A stretch of 64,000 nt of DNA, taken from Nitrospinaceae bacterium (lineage in GTDB: Bacteria > Nitrospinota > Nitrospinia > Nitrospinales > VA-1). The position numbers and the translations under genes are program-made. Where the stretch lies: the NCBI GenBank assembly GCA_021604505.1, contig BQJC01000001.1, positions 1,137,501 through 1,201,500 of the forward strand. Reading direction: 5' to 3'. Positions 49,448-60,602 of the stretch are shown piece after piece; position 1 is the first letter of the stretch; every line of letters starts with the position of its first letter. A model generated the notes under the pieces. That model saw only the letters and a list, made by a program, of their open reading frames with translations. It had not been told where the DNA came from and did not search any database.

Positions 49448-52400
49448 ATGGCATATTTTAAGAGACCCCAAAAGCAAGGGTTGTATGACCCGGCCTTTGA
49501 AAAGGAGAGTTGTGGCGTTGGTTTTGTCGTTCATATGAAAGGCCAACGGTCGCATGAGATCGTCCTTCAGGGGCTCGATCTCCTGAAGCGTATGGAGCAC
49601 CGCGGCGCATGCGGGGCCGATCCTCTAACTGGGGATGGTGCCGGGCTGTTGATCCAGATGCCGCATCGCTTCTTTCGTACCCAGTGTGAAAAAATCGGAA
49701 TTGATCTGCCCGAGCCGGGCCGCTATGCATCGGGGCTGGTTTTTCTTCCCCGTGAGTACAATTCCAGAAAGTGCATGAAAATCCTCGAGGACATGATTTC
49801 TCGTGAAGGGTTGAACCTGTTGGGCTGGCGGGAAGTTCCGGTCGACAACTCGAGCATCGGTCATGTGGCCCGGAGTGCCGAGCCAATAATCAAGCAGGTA
49901 TTCATCGGTGCCAGTGCGGATATTGAGGATACGGTGCAGTTTGAGCGTCGGCTGTACAGCGTGCGCAAGATGGTTGCCAACGCGGTGCGAGCCGCCGGTT
50001 ACAATAAGGACAACGAAAGTTTCTACATATGCAGTCTGTCCTGCAGGACGTTTATCTATAAAGGTCAGCTCATGGCCCCGCAGGTCGAGACCTATTTTCT
50101 GGATATCAAGGACCCGGAGATGGACTCGGCCCTGGCTCTGGCGCATTCCCGGTACAGCACCAATACCTTCCCCTCGTGGGGACGGGCGCAGCCATTTCGC
50201 TACATAGCGCATAACGGTGAAATCAACACCATTCGCGGCAATCAGAATTGGATGAAGGCGAGAGAATCCATGTTTAAAAATCCTCTCTTCCCTGAAACCA
50301 TGAATATCCTGCCCGTCATTGCCCAAGGGGGAAGCGACTCCGCTGATTTCGATCAGGCCCTGGAAATGCTGGTGCAAACCGGACGTTCTCTGCCTCATGC
50401 AGTGATGATGATGATCCCCGAACCTTGGAGCGGACATGAAACCATGGACGACGACAAGCGCGGGTTTTACGAATTCCATGCGTCCATGATGGAACCCTGG
50501 GACGGGCCGGCTTCGATCGCTTTTACCGATGGAGAAATCATTGGTGCGGTTTTGGATCGCAATGGCTTGCGGCCTTCCCGCTACATCGTGACCAAAGACG
50601 ATCTGGTGGTCATGGCTTCAGAGGTCGGAGTCCTGCCCATCGATGAAGCGGACATTGTCCGTAAAGGCAGGTTGCAGCCGGGCAAGATGTTTCTTGTCGA
50701 TCTGCGCGAAGGCCGGATCATCTCCGACAAAGAAATTAAAGGACAGATAGCGACGCAAAAACCCTACACCAAATGGGTCAAAGAGAAGCAGGTCAACCTC
50801 GACTCTCTCCCCGATACCGGAAAAAGGTTTGAGCCGGATTATGAAACTCTTCTAACCCGGCAGGTGGCGTTTGGTTACACCGCTGAAGATATAAAAATAG
50901 TCATGGCGCCCATGGTCGGCAAGGGAGAAGAAGCCACAGGCTCGATGGGCAATGACACGCCGCTTGCAGTGCTGTCCAATAAACCGCAGTTGTGCTTCCA
51001 GTATTTCAAACAATTGTTCGCCCAGGTGACCAACCCCGCCATCGATTCCATTCGTGAGGAGCTGGTGATGTCTATGGAAGTGACTCTGGGGAAAGAGCGC
51101 AACCTGCTGACGGAATCGCGGCATCATTGTAAAAAACTGAAAATAACACATCCGATCCTGACGGTTGAAGAGTTGGAGAAGGTTAAAGCGCTGGATGAGC
51201 AGGATATGAAAAGCGTGGTGTTGCCAATTCTGTTCCCGGTGTCCGAAGGTGAAAAGGGGCTGGAAAAAGCTCTCGATGCGCTTTGCCAAAAAGCCTCCGC
51301 CGCCATTGAAGAAGGAGCGACCATTCTCATTCTTTCCGACCGGGAAATGGATGCGGACCATGCTCCTATTCCCAGTGTCCTGGCAACGGGAGCGGTTCAT
51401 CACCATTTACTGCGCGAATTGACCCGCACCCGGGCGGGGCTGGTGGTGGAAACGGGAGAAGCCCGTGAAATGATGCATTTTGCTCTGTTGATCGGTTATG
51501 GGGCCGGAGCAATTTGTCCTTATCTGGCTTATGAAACAGCGGCGGACATGGCGCGCGAAGGTCTGTATGTCGAAAAGATGGAACCGGCGAATGCCGTGAA
51601 AAATTTCATCAAGTCCACGCGCAAAGGGTTGTTTAAAATTATTGCTAAAATGGGCATTTCGACCATTCAGAGTTACCGGGGGGCGCAGATTTTTGAGGCG
51701 GTCGGCCTTTCTGAGGAAGTGATTGAAAAATATTTCTGCGGGACGCCTTCCAGAGTCAATGGCGCGGGGCTCAGTGTGATTGCCAAAGAAAGTCTGATGC
51801 GTCACCAAAGCGGGTTTCAGAAAACGCAAGAAGTTCCCCAGGCTCTAGATTTGGGCGGCAATTATCATTGGCGGCGGGGTGAAGAAAATCACATGCTCAA
51901 TCCCAACGCCATAAGCATGCTTCAGCATTCGACCCGGTCTGGCGACTACAAGCTTTTCAAGAAATTTTCCAAAGAGATGGACGAAATCAATACCCGGCGG
52001 TGCACTTTACGAGGGCTTTTAAAATTCAAGAAGGCAAAATCCATTCCTATTGAAGAGGTAGAGCCGGTAGAAGAAATTACCAAACGGTTTTGCACCGGGG
52101 CCATGTCCATCGGGTCCATCTCCCGTGAAGCGCATGAAACTCTGGCCATTGCCATGAATCGTTTGGGCGGCAGAAGCAATACCGGGGAAGGCGGGGAAGA
52201 CCCGGTGAGATACATTCCGGATGCCAATGGAGATTCCCGCAGAAGCAAGATCAAGCAAGTGGCGTCCGGACGGTTTGGGGTCAACAGTTATTACCTGGCC
52301 AATGCCGATGAAATGCAGATCAAAATTGCCCAGGGCGCCAAGCCGGGGGAGGGTGGACAGCTTCCCGGCCACAAGGTGAGCGAGTATATCGCTAAAATCC

Positions 52401-53992
52401 GTAATTCAACTCCGGGAGTGACGCTGATATCTCCGCCTCCGCATCACGATATCTATTCTATTGAAGACCTTCAACAGTTGATTTTCGATTTGCACAATGC
52501 CAACCCGGATGCATCAGTGAGCGTCAAGCTGGTTGCGGAAGCAGGCGTGGGGACCATTGCCGCAGGTGTTTCCAAGGCCCGCGCGGAAGGGGTGCTCATC
52601 AGCGGTTATGACGGCGGGACAGGTGCGTCGCCGCAAACGTCTATCAAACATGCGGGTCTGCCCTGGGAGTTGGGGCTTTCAGAGACTCAGCAGATCCTGG
52701 TGATGAACGATCTCAGAGGCCGGATCAGAGTTCAGGTGGATGGGCAATTGAAGACCGGACGGGATGTTATTATCGGCGGACTGCTAGGGGCGGATGAATT
52801 TGGTTTTTCGACCACCGCACTGGTTGCCATGGGTTGCATCATGATGCGAAAGTGTCACCTCAATACCTGCTCTGTGGGCATTGCCACTCAGGATCCGGCG
52901 CTGAGGAAAAAATTCAATGGCACGGCGGAAGCCGTCGTCAATTACTTTAAATTTATTGCCGAAGAAGTTCGAGAACTGATGGCCGAACTGGGCTTCAGGA
53001 AGTTCGATGACTTGATCGGTCGTGTGGAAATGCTGGAAGGTGGAAAGGCCATCGACCATTGGAAGTCCAACGGAGTGGTTGTTGAAAATATTCTATATAA
53101 GCCCAAAGTTGATAAGAATGTAGCCATCCGCAATGTTCGTAAACAGGACTTAAGTGTTGATTTGGACAATGCGCTGGACCATCTGTTGATCGAAGCCTCC
53201 AGGCCTGCATTGGAAAACAAATTTCAGGTGAATTTGGATTTTCCGATCATCAACACCGACCGGGCCGTGGGGGCGATGTTGAGTTACCGGATTTCTAAAA
53301 AATATGGAGAAGAGGGGCTTCCGGAAAACACGCTGAACATCCGGTTCAAGGGGTCCGCAGGCCAGAGTTTCGGAGCATTTCTCGCTCATGGAGTCAACTT
53401 TGAGTTGGCGGGCGATGCCAACGACTATGTGGGGAAAGGCTTATCTGGAGGGAGAATCACCGTTTATCCTCCGAAAGAATCGCCAATCGTTCCCGAAGAA
53501 AACATTTTGATCGGTAACACGGTTCTTTATGGCGCCATTTCTGGAAGTGCATTTTTCCGGGGAATTGCCGGAGAGCGTTTCGCGGTGCGCAACAGCGGCG
53601 CACATACCGTAGTCGAGGGCGTTGGCGACCACGGATGTGAATACATGACCGGCGGCGTGGTTGTCGTGCTCGGCGAAACCGGGAGAAATTTTGCCGCTGG
53701 CATGAGTGGCGGGCTGGCATTCATTCTGGACCGGGACAATCAATTTGAGATTCATTGCAATAAGGGATTGGTTGATTTAGAGCGCGTGGTGGAAGATGAA
53801 GATATTATTCTTTTAAAATCTCTCATTGAAGAACATCACCTGCGCACGAAAAGTTCCGTGGCGAAAAAGGTTTTGGATGAATGGCAGGCAACACTTCCGA
53901 GTTTTTTGAAAGTGTATCCGAGAGATTATCGAAGAGTGTTAGAAGAACGGAAAAAGAAAGAACTGGAACAGATGATTGGAGAGGTGGCCTGA
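49448..53992 (+). CDS. gltB: Glutamate synthase, large subunit
   Basis: A 1514-residue enzyme that transfers the amide of glutamine to 2-oxoglutarate to give two glutamates. A short propeptide (MAYFKRPQKQGLYDPAFEKE) is removed to expose the catalytic Cys in ESCGVGF, starting the glutaminase domain (to about 430). The FMN-binding synthase domain has GGDSGTGASPQ-like wording (GYDGGTGASPQTSIKHAG), and the 3Fe-4S Cys pattern is CIMMRKCHLNTCSVG. The C-terminal beta-helix is marked by Gly repeats. ATG 49448 is used rather than the TTG two codons earlier. Ammonia tunnels between domains. The stop overlaps the small-subunit start by one base. Confidence 0.96.
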   Translation: MAYFKRPQKQGLYDPAFEKESCGVGFVVHMKGQRSHEIVLQGLDLLKRMEHRGACGADPLTGDGAGLLIQMPHRFFRTQCEKIGIDLPEPGRYASGLVFLPREYNSRKCMKILEDMISREGLNLLGWREVPVDNSSIGHVARSAEPIIKQVFIGASADIEDTVQFERRLYSVRKMVANAVRAAGYNKDNESFYICSLSCRTFIYKGQLMAPQVETYFLDIKDPEMDSALALAHSRYSTNTFPSWGRAQPFRYIAHNGEINTIRGNQNWMKARESMFKNPLFPETMNILPVIAQGGSDSADFDQALEMLVQTGRSLPHAVMMMIPEPWSGHETMDDDKRGFYEFHASMMEPWDGPASIAFTDGEIIGAVLDRNGLRPSRYIVTKDDLVVMASEVGVLPIDEADIVRKGRLQPGKMFLVDLREGRIISDKEIKGQIATQKPYTKWVKEKQVNLDSLPDTGKRFEPDYETLLTRQVAFGYTAEDIKIVMAPMVGKGEEATGSMGNDTPLAVLSNKPQLCFQYFKQLFAQVTNPAIDSIREELVMSMEVTLGKERNLLTESRHHCKKLKITHPILTVEELEKVKALDEQDMKSVVLPILFPVSEGEKGLEKALDALCQKASAAIEEGATILILSDREMDADHAPIPSVLATGAVHHHLLRELTRTRAGLVVETGEAREMMHFALLIGYGAGAICPYLAYETAADMAREGLYVEKMEPANAVKNFIKSTRKGLFKIIAKMGISTIQSYRGAQIFEAVGLSEEVIEKYFCGTPSRVNGAGLSVIAKESLMRHQSGFQKTQEVPQALDLGGNYHWRRGEENHMLNPNAISMLQHSTRSGDYKLFKKFSKEMDEINTRRCTLRGLLKFKKAKSIPIEEVEPVEEITKRFCTGAMSIGSISREAHETLAIAMNRLGGRSNTGEGGEDPVRYIPDANGDSRRSKIKQVASGRFGVNSYYLANADEMQIKIAQGAKPGEGGQLPGHKVSEYIAKIRNSTPGVTLISPPPHHDIYSIEDLQQLIFDLHNANPDASVSVKLVAEAGVGTIAAGVSKARAEGVLISGYDGGTGASPQTSIKHAGLPWELGLSETQQILVMNDLRGRIRVQVDGQLKTGRDVIIGGLLGADEFGFSTTALVAMGCIMMRKCHLNTCSVGIATQDPALRKKFNGTAEAVVNYFKFIAEEVRELMAELGFRKFDDLIGRVEMLEGGKAIDHWKSNGVVVENILYKPKVDKNVAIRNVRKQDLSVDLDNALDHLLIEASRPALENKFQVNLDFPIINTDRAVGAMLSYRISKKYGEEGLPENTLNIRFKGSAGQSFGAFLAHGVNFELAGDANDYVGKGLSGGRITVYPPKESPIVPEENILIGNTVLYGAISGSAFFRGIAGERFAVRNSGAHTVVEGVGDHGCEYMTGGVVVVLGETGRNFAAGMSGGLAFILDRDNQFEIHCNKGLVDLERVVEDEDIILLKSLIEEHHLRTKSSVAKKVLDEWQATLPSFLKVYPRDYRRVLEERKKKELEQMIGEVA

Positions 53993-55461
53993 TGGGTGCA
54001 TTGCGTGGTTTTATGGAGATCGATCGGGAAACACCGCCCGAACGCCCGGTTGCCGAGCGGCTCAAAGATCAAAAGGAAGTTTATGAGGAATTTTCCGAGC
54101 AGAAGTTCCGGGACCAGGGCGCCCGTTGCATGGATTGTGGCGTCCCCTTTTGCCAGGCCGACACCGGTTGCCCGTTGGGAAACCTGATCCCCGACTGGAA
54201 CGACATGGTCTATCGCGGCGAGTGGGAAGACGCCGTGGCCCTGCTTCTGAAAACCAACAATTTTCCTGAGTTCACCGGCAGAATTTGTCCCGCCCCCTGC
54301 GAAGGGGCCTGCGTGTTGGGAATCACAGAACCGCCGGTCACCATCTGCAAGATCGAGCAAAAGATTTCCGACAAAGGTTTTGAAATGGGGTTCATCAAAG
54401 CCCGTCCGCCCGAAAAGCGCACCGGCAAAAAAGTGGCTGTTGTGGGGTCCGGTCCTGCCGGGCTGGCCTGTGCCGCCCAGCTCAACCAGGCGGGGCATCT
54501 GGTAACCGTGTTGGAAAAAGACGACCGCATAGGCGGCCTTCTGATGTACGGAATCCCGCATTTCAAACTGGAAAAAGAGATTGTCAAACGCCGCATCGAG
54601 CTGATGGAAGAAGAGGGCATCATTTTTGAGGTCAACGTGAATGTCGGCGTGGACCGTTCCATCAAGGAATTGCAAAAGGAGTTCGATGCGGTTGTCTTAT
54701 GCGGAGGCGCGCAAAAACCGCGGGACCTTCCGGTGGAAGGGCGGGAGTTGGACGGCGTCCACTTCGCGATGGACTTTCTTCCCCAGCAAAACAAACGCAA
54801 TGAAGGCGACACCGTTCCGGAAAATATCTCCATCACCGCGAAGGACAAAAATGTGTTGATCATCGGCGGCGGCGACACCGGCTCCGACTGCCTGGGAACG
54901 TCCTTGCGCCAGGGAGCAAAAAAGGTGCATCAATTCGAGCTACTGCCGAACCCACCCGAAGCGCGGGCCGGAGACAACCCCTGGCCGCAGTGGCCTAGAA
55001 TCTACCGGGTGACCTCTTCGCACGCTGAAGCGAATGGCAAGGTGACCGAATTCTGCGTATCGACTAAAAAGTTTTCCGGGGTAGACGGGAAAGTTAAAAA
55101 AGTACATGCCGTAAAAGTGATGTTTGGCGATCCAGACCCCAAAACCGGGCGTCCGCAGATCCTTGAAGTGCCGGGTTCGGATTTCGAGCTGGATGTCGAA
55201 TTGGTTCTATTGGCAATGGGGTTTGTGCATCCCATCCACGAAGGCATGATTCAGGAACTCGGCGTCAAGCTCGATGCGCGCGGCAATGTCGCCTGCGATT
55301 CCAATAAAATGACCAGCGTGGACGGCGTGTTCGTCGCCGGGGACATGGCCCGCGGCCAATCCCTCGTTGTCTGGGCGATCGCCGAAGGACGCGAAGCCGC
55401 CCGCGGTGTCGATCTATACCTCATGGGCGTCACCAACCTGCCTCACAGCCAGTTTCTCTAA
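53992..55461 (+). CDS. gltD: Glutamate synthase, small subunit
   Basis: A 489-residue NADPH-binding flavoprotein that passes electrons to the large subunit. N-terminal Cys clusters [19 protein letters not shown] and [12 protein letters not shown] hold two 4Fe-4S centres. FAD and NADPH sites are [17 protein letters not shown] and [16 protein letters not shown] 53992 overlaps the gltB stop (TGATG), with GGAGAGG upstream, so the subunits are translationally coupled. A longer in-frame ORF from 53881 overlaps gltB and is rejected. Together the two genes give the GS-GOGAT route of ammonia assimilation. Confidence 0.96.
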   Translation: MGALRGFMEIDRETPPERPVAERLKDQKEVYEEFSEQKFRDQGARCMDCGVPFCQADTGCPLGNLIPDWNDMVYRGEWEDAVALLLKTNNFPEFTGRICPAPCEGACVLGITEPPVTICKIEQKISDKGFEMGFIKARPPEKRTGKKVAVVGSGPAGLACAAQLNQAGHLVTVLEKDDRIGGLLMYGIPHFKLEKEIVKRRIELMEEEGIIFEVNVNVGVDRSIKELQKEFDAVVLCGGAQKPRDLPVEGRELDGVHFAMDFLPQQNKRNEGDTVPENISITAKDKNVLIIGGGDTGSDCLGTSLRQGAKKVHQFELLPNPPEARAGDNPWPQWPRIYRVTSSHAEANGKVTEFCVSTKKFSGVDGKVKKVHAVKVMFGDPDPKTGRPQILEVPGSDFELDVELVLLAMGFVHPIHEGMIQELGVKLDARGNVACDSNKMTSVDGVFVAGDMARGQSLVVWAIAEGREAARGVDLYLMGVTNLPHSQFL

Positions 55462-55555
55462 TTCCTTCAAAATGTATCTGTTTTTGCATCGCTCTCCGAT
55501 AGATTCGGAAGGGCGGGGGTCCGGTTTTTTCCCTGTTTAGCTAAACAGCGACGCA

Positions 55556-56368
55556 TCAAATCCAGAAGTAGCCCAGGATAAAAATCGCGAGTATGACCCT
55601 GTATATAATGAAGGGCATCAACCCGACTTTCGCGACGATTTTCAGGAGCAGTTTGATGGACAGGTAGCCGGCGGCAAAGCTCACCAGAAATCCCATCCCT
55701 AACTGAGCGTTATTGTAAATGAGGTGTTCTTCCGGATTGGATATCCAGGAAACGAGGGAGTGAAGCCCCGCCGCCAGGATGATGGGCGTGCCCAGGAGGA
55801 ATGAAAAACGGGCGGCCTGAGTGTGTGTGAGGTTGCTGAAAAGCCCTGCCGCGATGGTGATCCCGGACCGCGAGGTGCCGGGCAAAAGAGCGATGGCTTG
55901 AGCGAAGCCGATCAACATCACCTGTCCCAAAGTTAAATTGGGAAGGCCGTTGGTTTCAGGTTCCTGTTTGCCGCGATACTTGTCGGCAATGTAAAACACC
56001 ACCGACCAGACCAGAAGGTTGATGGCGATGAACTGCGGAACGCGCACATGGGATTCGATGTATTCCATACCGAACAAGCCCATGACCCCTGCCGGAAAGG
56101 AAGCCAGGAGAATGCTGACCGCCAGTTGCCGGGTCGCCGGGTCCGCCTGCCGGTCGAACAAACTACCCAACAGCTTCGACAGGTCGCTGCGAAAAAAAAT
56201 GACGATGGCCAGCAGGGTTCCGAGATGCAGAATGGCATCGAGCGCCAAACCCTGGTCTTCAAAATCAAATAAAAGCGGAGCCAGAATCAGATGCCCGGAA
56301 CTGGAAATGGGCAGAAATTCCGTCAAACCTTGAATAATGCTTAACAGGATGATTTGAATATATTCCAT
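55556..56368 (-). CDS. uppP: Undecaprenyl-diphosphatase
   Basis: A 270-residue inner-membrane enzyme (BacA/UppP) that dephosphorylates undecaprenyl pyrophosphate to recycle the peptidoglycan lipid carrier. The active site is formed by LTEFLPISSSGHL at the N-terminus and LLPGTSRSGITI in the middle, both plainly present, with conserved Glu, Ser and Arg residues. About eight hydrophobic helices. The gene is convergent with gltD; no clear terminator lies between. Confidence 0.94.
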   Translation of the reverse strand: MEYIQIILLSIIQGLTEFLPISSSGHLILAPLLFDFEDQGLALDAILHLGTLLAIVIFFRSDLSKLLGSLFDRQADPATRQLAVSILLASFPAGVMGLFGMEYIESHVRVPQFIAINLLVWSVVFYIADKYRGKQEPETNGLPNLTLGQVMLIGFAQAIALLPGTSRSGITIAAGLFSNLTHTQAARFSFLLGTPIILAAGLHSLVSWISNPEEHLIYNNAQLGMGFLVSFAAGYLSIKLLLKIVAKVGLMPFIIYRVILAIFILGYFWI

Positions 56369-56758
56369 AGGCAGATGGGGTCGATCGGGAAAATATCCGC
56401 ATTACCATTTTTAACACTGCAAAATGGATAATGGCGGGATCAAGGAGGAACAACCTGCACATTCAAAAAGGCAGGACGGGAAAAACAAAAAAAGTGGAAC
56501 CCGTTGAAATGTAGACACTTTAAATATAATTTATAACCTTTGCCCGGTCCAGAAAATTATGCTATGTTAGGCCCTCAAAAGGCAATAAGCGTTGAAATAA
56601 AGGATTTTCCCCCTTTAAAGGCTGAAAAATTTTCACGCATCGCCTAATTTCGGCCAGTCTGATTTTGCGTCCAATACAAAAATCCCGTTGATTCTACTTG
56701 ATTTTAACCAGAAAAAGTTGAGCATGGGGGGTTCCTTCTGTCTCAAATTCGTTGAGTT
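56369..56758. promoter_or_regulatory. Intergenic region before the alaC-hom-thrC unit
   Basis: No ORF. TTGAAA (56504-56509), a short 15-bp spacer and TATAAT (56525-56530) are a possible promoter; the spacer is below optimum. The remaining sequence is AT-rich. Confidence 0.35.
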
Positions 56759-57925
56759 ATGAGAGAGTTTCCAAGAATACAAAGATTGCCGCCGTATGTT
56801 TTCAGCATTGTTCAAGAGTTGAAAATGCAGTCCCGGCGGCGCGGGGAAGACATCATAGATTTTGGCATGGGCAATCCGGACCTGCCGACCCCCAGGCATA
56901 TCGTGGACAAGCTGTGCGAGGCCGCCAACAAAGCCCCCAATCACCGCTATTCATTATCCAAAGGGATTTACAAGCTCCGGCTGGCGATCACCGACTGGTA
57001 TATGCGAAACTTCGGCGTCGAATTGGACCCTGAGACCGAAGCCATTGCCACCATCGGCTCCAAAGAAGGGATTTCCCATTTGGCGCTGGCCCTGTTCGGT
57101 CCCGGCGATTCCGTTTTGGTTCCGACTCCAACGTATCCTATTCACACCTATGCTTTTATCCTGGCCAACGGAGACGTGGTTCAGGTTCCATTGGGAAAGG
57201 ACAGCGACTTTTTCCCGGCGCTTTTGGAAACCTTCAACCGGACCCTGCCGCGACCCAAAGCGATCATCATCAATTTTCCGCACAACCCGACCACGGCGGT
57301 GGTGGAGATAGAATTTTTTGAAAAGATCGTTGCTTTTGCCAAGGAACACGACGTCATCGTGATCCACGATTTTGCGTATGCGGATCTGAATTTCGATGGC
57401 TACAAAGCGCCCAGTTTTATGCAGGTCCCAGGTGCCAAAGACGTGGGCGTCGAATTATTTACCCTGTCGAAAAGTTATAATATGCCGGGCTGGCGCGTCG
57501 GATTTGTGGTCGGCAACCGGGAACTTGTCAATGCCCTGGCCAGGGTCAAGAGTTATCAGGATTACGGCATGTTTCAGCCCATCCAGATTGCCGGCATCAT
57601 CGCCTTAAACGGTCCCCAGGATTGCGTTGCAGAAGTGCGGCAGACTTATTTAAGCCGCCGCGACGTTCTTTGCGAAGGGTTGAACCGCATCGGCTGGACC
57701 ATCGAGCCTCCGAAGGCGACGATGTTTGTCTGGGCGGAAATCCCGGATCAATACAAAAAGATGGGTTCGCTGGAGTTTTCCAAGTTTCTTCTTGAGAAAG
57801 CCAAGGTCGCGGTGTCTCCGGGAATCGGTTTTGGGGACGGAGGCGATCATTTTGTTCGCATTGCGTTGGTGGAAAATGAGCACCGTACCCGCCAGGCAAT
57901 TCGCGGAATCAAGGAAATATTATAA
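56759..57925 (+). CDS. alaC: Class I/II aminotransferase (AlaC-like)
   Basis: A 388-residue PLP enzyme, most like AlaC, which makes alanine from pyruvate and glutamate. The PLP Lys is in [18 protein letters not shown]; other landmarks are [22 protein letters not shown] and [11 protein letters not shown]. In related lineages this gene sits beside homoserine dehydrogenase, as here (25 bp gap to hom), so another transamination in the aspartate family is possible. The symbol is an assignment by similarity. The ATG at 56759 gives [15 protein letters not shown], which fits the family. Confidence 0.88.
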   Translation: MREFPRIQRLPPYVFSIVQELKMQSRRRGEDIIDFGMGNPDLPTPRHIVDKLCEAANKAPNHRYSLSKGIYKLRLAITDWYMRNFGVELDPETEAIATIGSKEGISHLALALFGPGDSVLVPTPTYPIHTYAFILANGDVVQVPLGKDSDFFPALLETFNRTLPRPKAIIINFPHNPTTAVVEIEFFEKIVAFAKEHDVIVIHDFAYADLNFDGYKAPSFMQVPGAKDVGVELFTLSKSYNMPGWRVGFVVGNRELVNALARVKSYQDYGMFQPIQIAGIIALNGPQDCVAEVRQTYLSRRDVLCEGLNRIGWTIEPPKATMFVWAEIPDQYKKMGSLEFSKFLLEKAKVAVSPGIGFGDGGDHFVRIALVENEHRTRQAIRGIKEIL

Positions 57926-57950
57926 AAATTTGTGTTGAAAAACGAATCAT

Positions 57951-59255
57951 ATGAAAAACGTTAAAATAGGCGTGATTGGGTTTGGCACCATAGGCGCGGG
58001 CGTGGTCAAAATTCTGAACTCCAACGCGGAAGTGATTCAAGAACGACTGGGTGCTACGGTTCAGATTACTAAAATCGCCGATCTGGACATCACCACCGAC
58101 CGTGGAGTTCAGGTGGGAAGCGGTGTGCTGACCACGAATGTGGACGATATTCTCAACGATTCGGAAATTGAAATTGTCGTCGAGTTGATCGGCGGCTACG
58201 AGCCGGCCCGGTCGTTTGTCCTCAAGGCTTTTCAAAACGGCAAACATGTGGTCACGGCCAATAAAGCCCTGCTGGCAAAACACGGCGAGGAAATTTTCTC
58301 GGCGGCGGACCAAAAGGGTTTGTCCATCGGATTTGAGGCCGCTGTGGGCGGGGCTATTCCGATCATTCGTTCCATCCGTGAAGCGTTTGCGGCGAATAAA
58401 TTTAATGCCATCGAGGGAATCGTCAACGGAACGGCGAATTATATTCTCAGCAAGATGTCCGATGAAAATTGCGATTTTCAAACGGCCTTGAAAGAAGCCC
58501 AGGAAAAAGGCTATGCTGAAGCAGACCCGACGTTTGACGTGGAAGGCATCGATTCAGCGCACAAAATCGCAGTCCTGACGCGACTGGCTTACGGGGCGCC
58601 GGTGGATGTGGACGAGATCACCGTTCAGGGAATTTCCAGCATCACCCCGGAAGACATTAAGTGCGCCAGGGAGTTTGGATACCGCATCAAACTGCTCGCC
58701 ATTTCCAAGTATGACGGTAAGGCCCTGGATGTCCGCGTGCACCCGGCGATGATTCCCGTGAATCATCCCATGGCCAACGTCAACGGAGTTTTGAATGCGA
58801 TCCGCGTTTGCGATGATTTGATGGAAGAAAATATTTTGGTCGGACACGGTGCGGGATCGCTTCCCACCGGATCGGCGGTGGTGGGGGATGTGGTGGAAAT
58901 CATCCGCAATTCCCTGGTTGGAGTGGGAACCCGGGTTCCGGCACAGTCGTTTCAGAAGTCACAGGTCAAACCGATTCCTCTCAAGAGGATCGAGGAGATC
59001 GAGGCGGAGTATTTTTTGCGCTTGCGAGTGAAAGACGTTCCCGGGGTGCTTTCAAAAATATCCGGAATTTTAGGGAATCATTCCATCAGCATCGCGTCCA
59101 TGATTCAACGAGGCCGGGATGACGACGGCAAGGGGGTGCCGCTGATCATGATGGCCCATCTTTCTAACGAAAAAAACGTTCAGGAAGCCCTCATGGAAAT
59201 TGACCGTTTGGACGTGGTCTGTGAAAAATCAAACTTAATCCGAGTCGAAAACTAA
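57951..59255 (+). CDS. hom: Homoserine dehydrogenase
   Basis: A 434-residue enzyme reducing aspartate semialdehyde to homoserine, the branch leading to threonine and methionine. NAD(P) binding is at GFGTIGAGVVKIL; substrate landmarks are NKALLAKHGEE, EAAVGGAIPIIRSIRE and NGTANYILSKM. A C-terminal ACT domain (about 350-430, LRVKDVPGVLSKISGI) gives threonine feedback control. It is 25 bp after alaC and 2 bp before thrC, so all three are one operon. Confidence 0.95.
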   Translation: MKNVKIGVIGFGTIGAGVVKILNSNAEVIQERLGATVQITKIADLDITTDRGVQVGSGVLTTNVDDILNDSEIEIVVELIGGYEPARSFVLKAFQNGKHVVTANKALLAKHGEEIFSAADQKGLSIGFEAAVGGAIPIIRSIREAFAANKFNAIEGIVNGTANYILSKMSDENCDFQTALKEAQEKGYAEADPTFDVEGIDSAHKIAVLTRLAYGAPVDVDEITVQGISSITPEDIKCAREFGYRIKLLAISKYDGKALDVRVHPAMIPVNHPMANVNGVLNAIRVCDDLMEENILVGHGAGSLPTGSAVVGDVVEIIRNSLVGVGTRVPAQSFQKSQVKPIPLKRIEEIEAEYFLRLRVKDVPGVLSKISGILGNHSISIASMIQRGRDDDGKGVPLIMMAHLSNEKNVQEALMEIDRLDVVCEKSNLIRVEN

Positions 59256-59257
59256 TC

Positions 59258-60586
59258 ATGGGATTTCGCGCGTGGTTCCAGTGCATCAACGGGTGTTCCG
59301 GGCAATACGAATTGACGGAAATCATTTACCGCTGTCCCGATTGCGGGGAATTGCTGGAAGTCCAGCACGACATGGCCCGGCTCAAGGAGCGTTCCGGCGA
59401 GGAATGGAAAAACCTGTTTGTCGAGCGCTACCGGACCAACGAATGGCCTTATGGCAGTTCGGTGTGGGGTAAAAAAGAACTGGTTTGCCCCAATGTCGAC
59501 AACGAAAATGTGGTTTCCACTTATGAAGGGGGAACCAACCTGTTCTGGGCCGAACGGCTGGGCAGCCAATGGGGTCTGAAGGACCTCTGGGTCAAGCAAT
59601 GCGGAATGGCCCATACAGGCTCCTTTAAAGACTTGGGGATGACGGTCCTGGTTTCCATGGTCAAGCAGATGATTTCCGGCGGGAAAAAGATCCGCGCCGT
59701 GGCCTGTGCTTCCACCGGAGACACCTCCGCGGCGCTGGCGGCTTATTGCGCGGTTGCGGGAATTCCAGCCATCGTTTTTCTTCCCAAGAATAAAGTCTCG
59801 CTCACCCAATTGATTCAACCGATCACCCACGGCGTTTTGACCCTTTCTCTGGACACCGATTTCGACGGTTGCATGAAACTTGTCCAGAAAATCTGCGCGG
59901 AAAACGATATTTATTTAGCCAATTCCATGAACTCGCTCAGAATTGAGGGTCAGAAAACCATCAGTTTTGAACTGGTCCAGCAGTCCAATTGGGAAGTTCC
60001 CGACTTTTTGGTGGTCCCTGGCGGCAACCTGGGAAACGTCAGCGCCATCGGTAAGGGGTTTAAGATGCTTTACGATCTGGGAGTCATCTCCAAATTGCCG
60101 CGCCTGGTTTGCGCCCAGGCCGAACGGGCCGATCCCCTTTACCGAAGTTATAAAAAGGGCTTTAAATCGTTCAAACCGATCCGTGCAAAGAAAACCCTGG
60201 CCTCCGCCATTCAGATTGGCGACCCGGTGAGCGTTAAAAAAGCCATGCGGACCCTTGAAGCTTTCGACGGCATCGTCGAAGAGGCCACGGAAAATGAACT
60301 GGCCAATGCGGCGGGAAAAGCCAATCGCACCGGCTTGTTTTGCTGTCCGCACACGGCGGTGGCCCTGGCGGCGACGGAAAAGCTGGCGAAGCGCGGGGTG
60401 CTCAAACCCAACGACCGAATTGTGGTCATTTCAACCGCCAACGGATTGAAGTTCACCGATTTCCTTTATAAATACCATATGAACCAGTTGCGGGGAATTG
60501 AATCGGAGCATCCATTTTCCGCGATCGAACTGCCACCGGATTACAGTCAGGTGCGGGACACGATTCTTGAACGCATTGAGCAATGA
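59258..60586 (+). CDS. thrC: Threonine synthase
   Basis: A 442-residue PLP enzyme that converts O-phosphohomoserine to threonine. PLP Lys is in HTGSFKDLGMTVLV, with the phosphate loop VPGGNLGNVSA. The N-terminal region holds a CxxC pair (YRCPDCGELLEV), a zinc-ribbon-like lid present in the longer threonine synthases of many bacteria and archaea. Its start lies 2 bp after hom. The homoserine kinase gene is not in this window. Confidence 0.93.
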   Translation: MGFRAWFQCINGCSGQYELTEIIYRCPDCGELLEVQHDMARLKERSGEEWKNLFVERYRTNEWPYGSSVWGKKELVCPNVDNENVVSTYEGGTNLFWAERLGSQWGLKDLWVKQCGMAHTGSFKDLGMTVLVSMVKQMISGGKKIRAVACASTGDTSAALAAYCAVAGIPAIVFLPKNKVSLTQLIQPITHGVLTLSLDTDFDGCMKLVQKICAENDIYLANSMNSLRIEGQKTISFELVQQSNWEVPDFLVVPGGNLGNVSAIGKGFKMLYDLGVISKLPRLVCAQAERADPLYRSYKKGFKSFKPIRAKKTLASAIQIGDPVSVKKAMRTLEAFDGIVEEATENELANAAGKANRTGLFCCPHTAVALAATEKLAKRGVLKPNDRIVVISTANGLKFTDFLYKYHMNQLRGIESEHPFSAIELPPDYSQVRDTILERIEQ

Positions 60587-60602
60587 AGGCGGGGTCATTC
60601 TC

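Noticed and set aside
53881-55461. Longer gltD reading frame starting inside gltB
   Set aside because: The extra 37 residues overlap gltB and are not family-like; the TGATG overlap at 53992 gives the right start.
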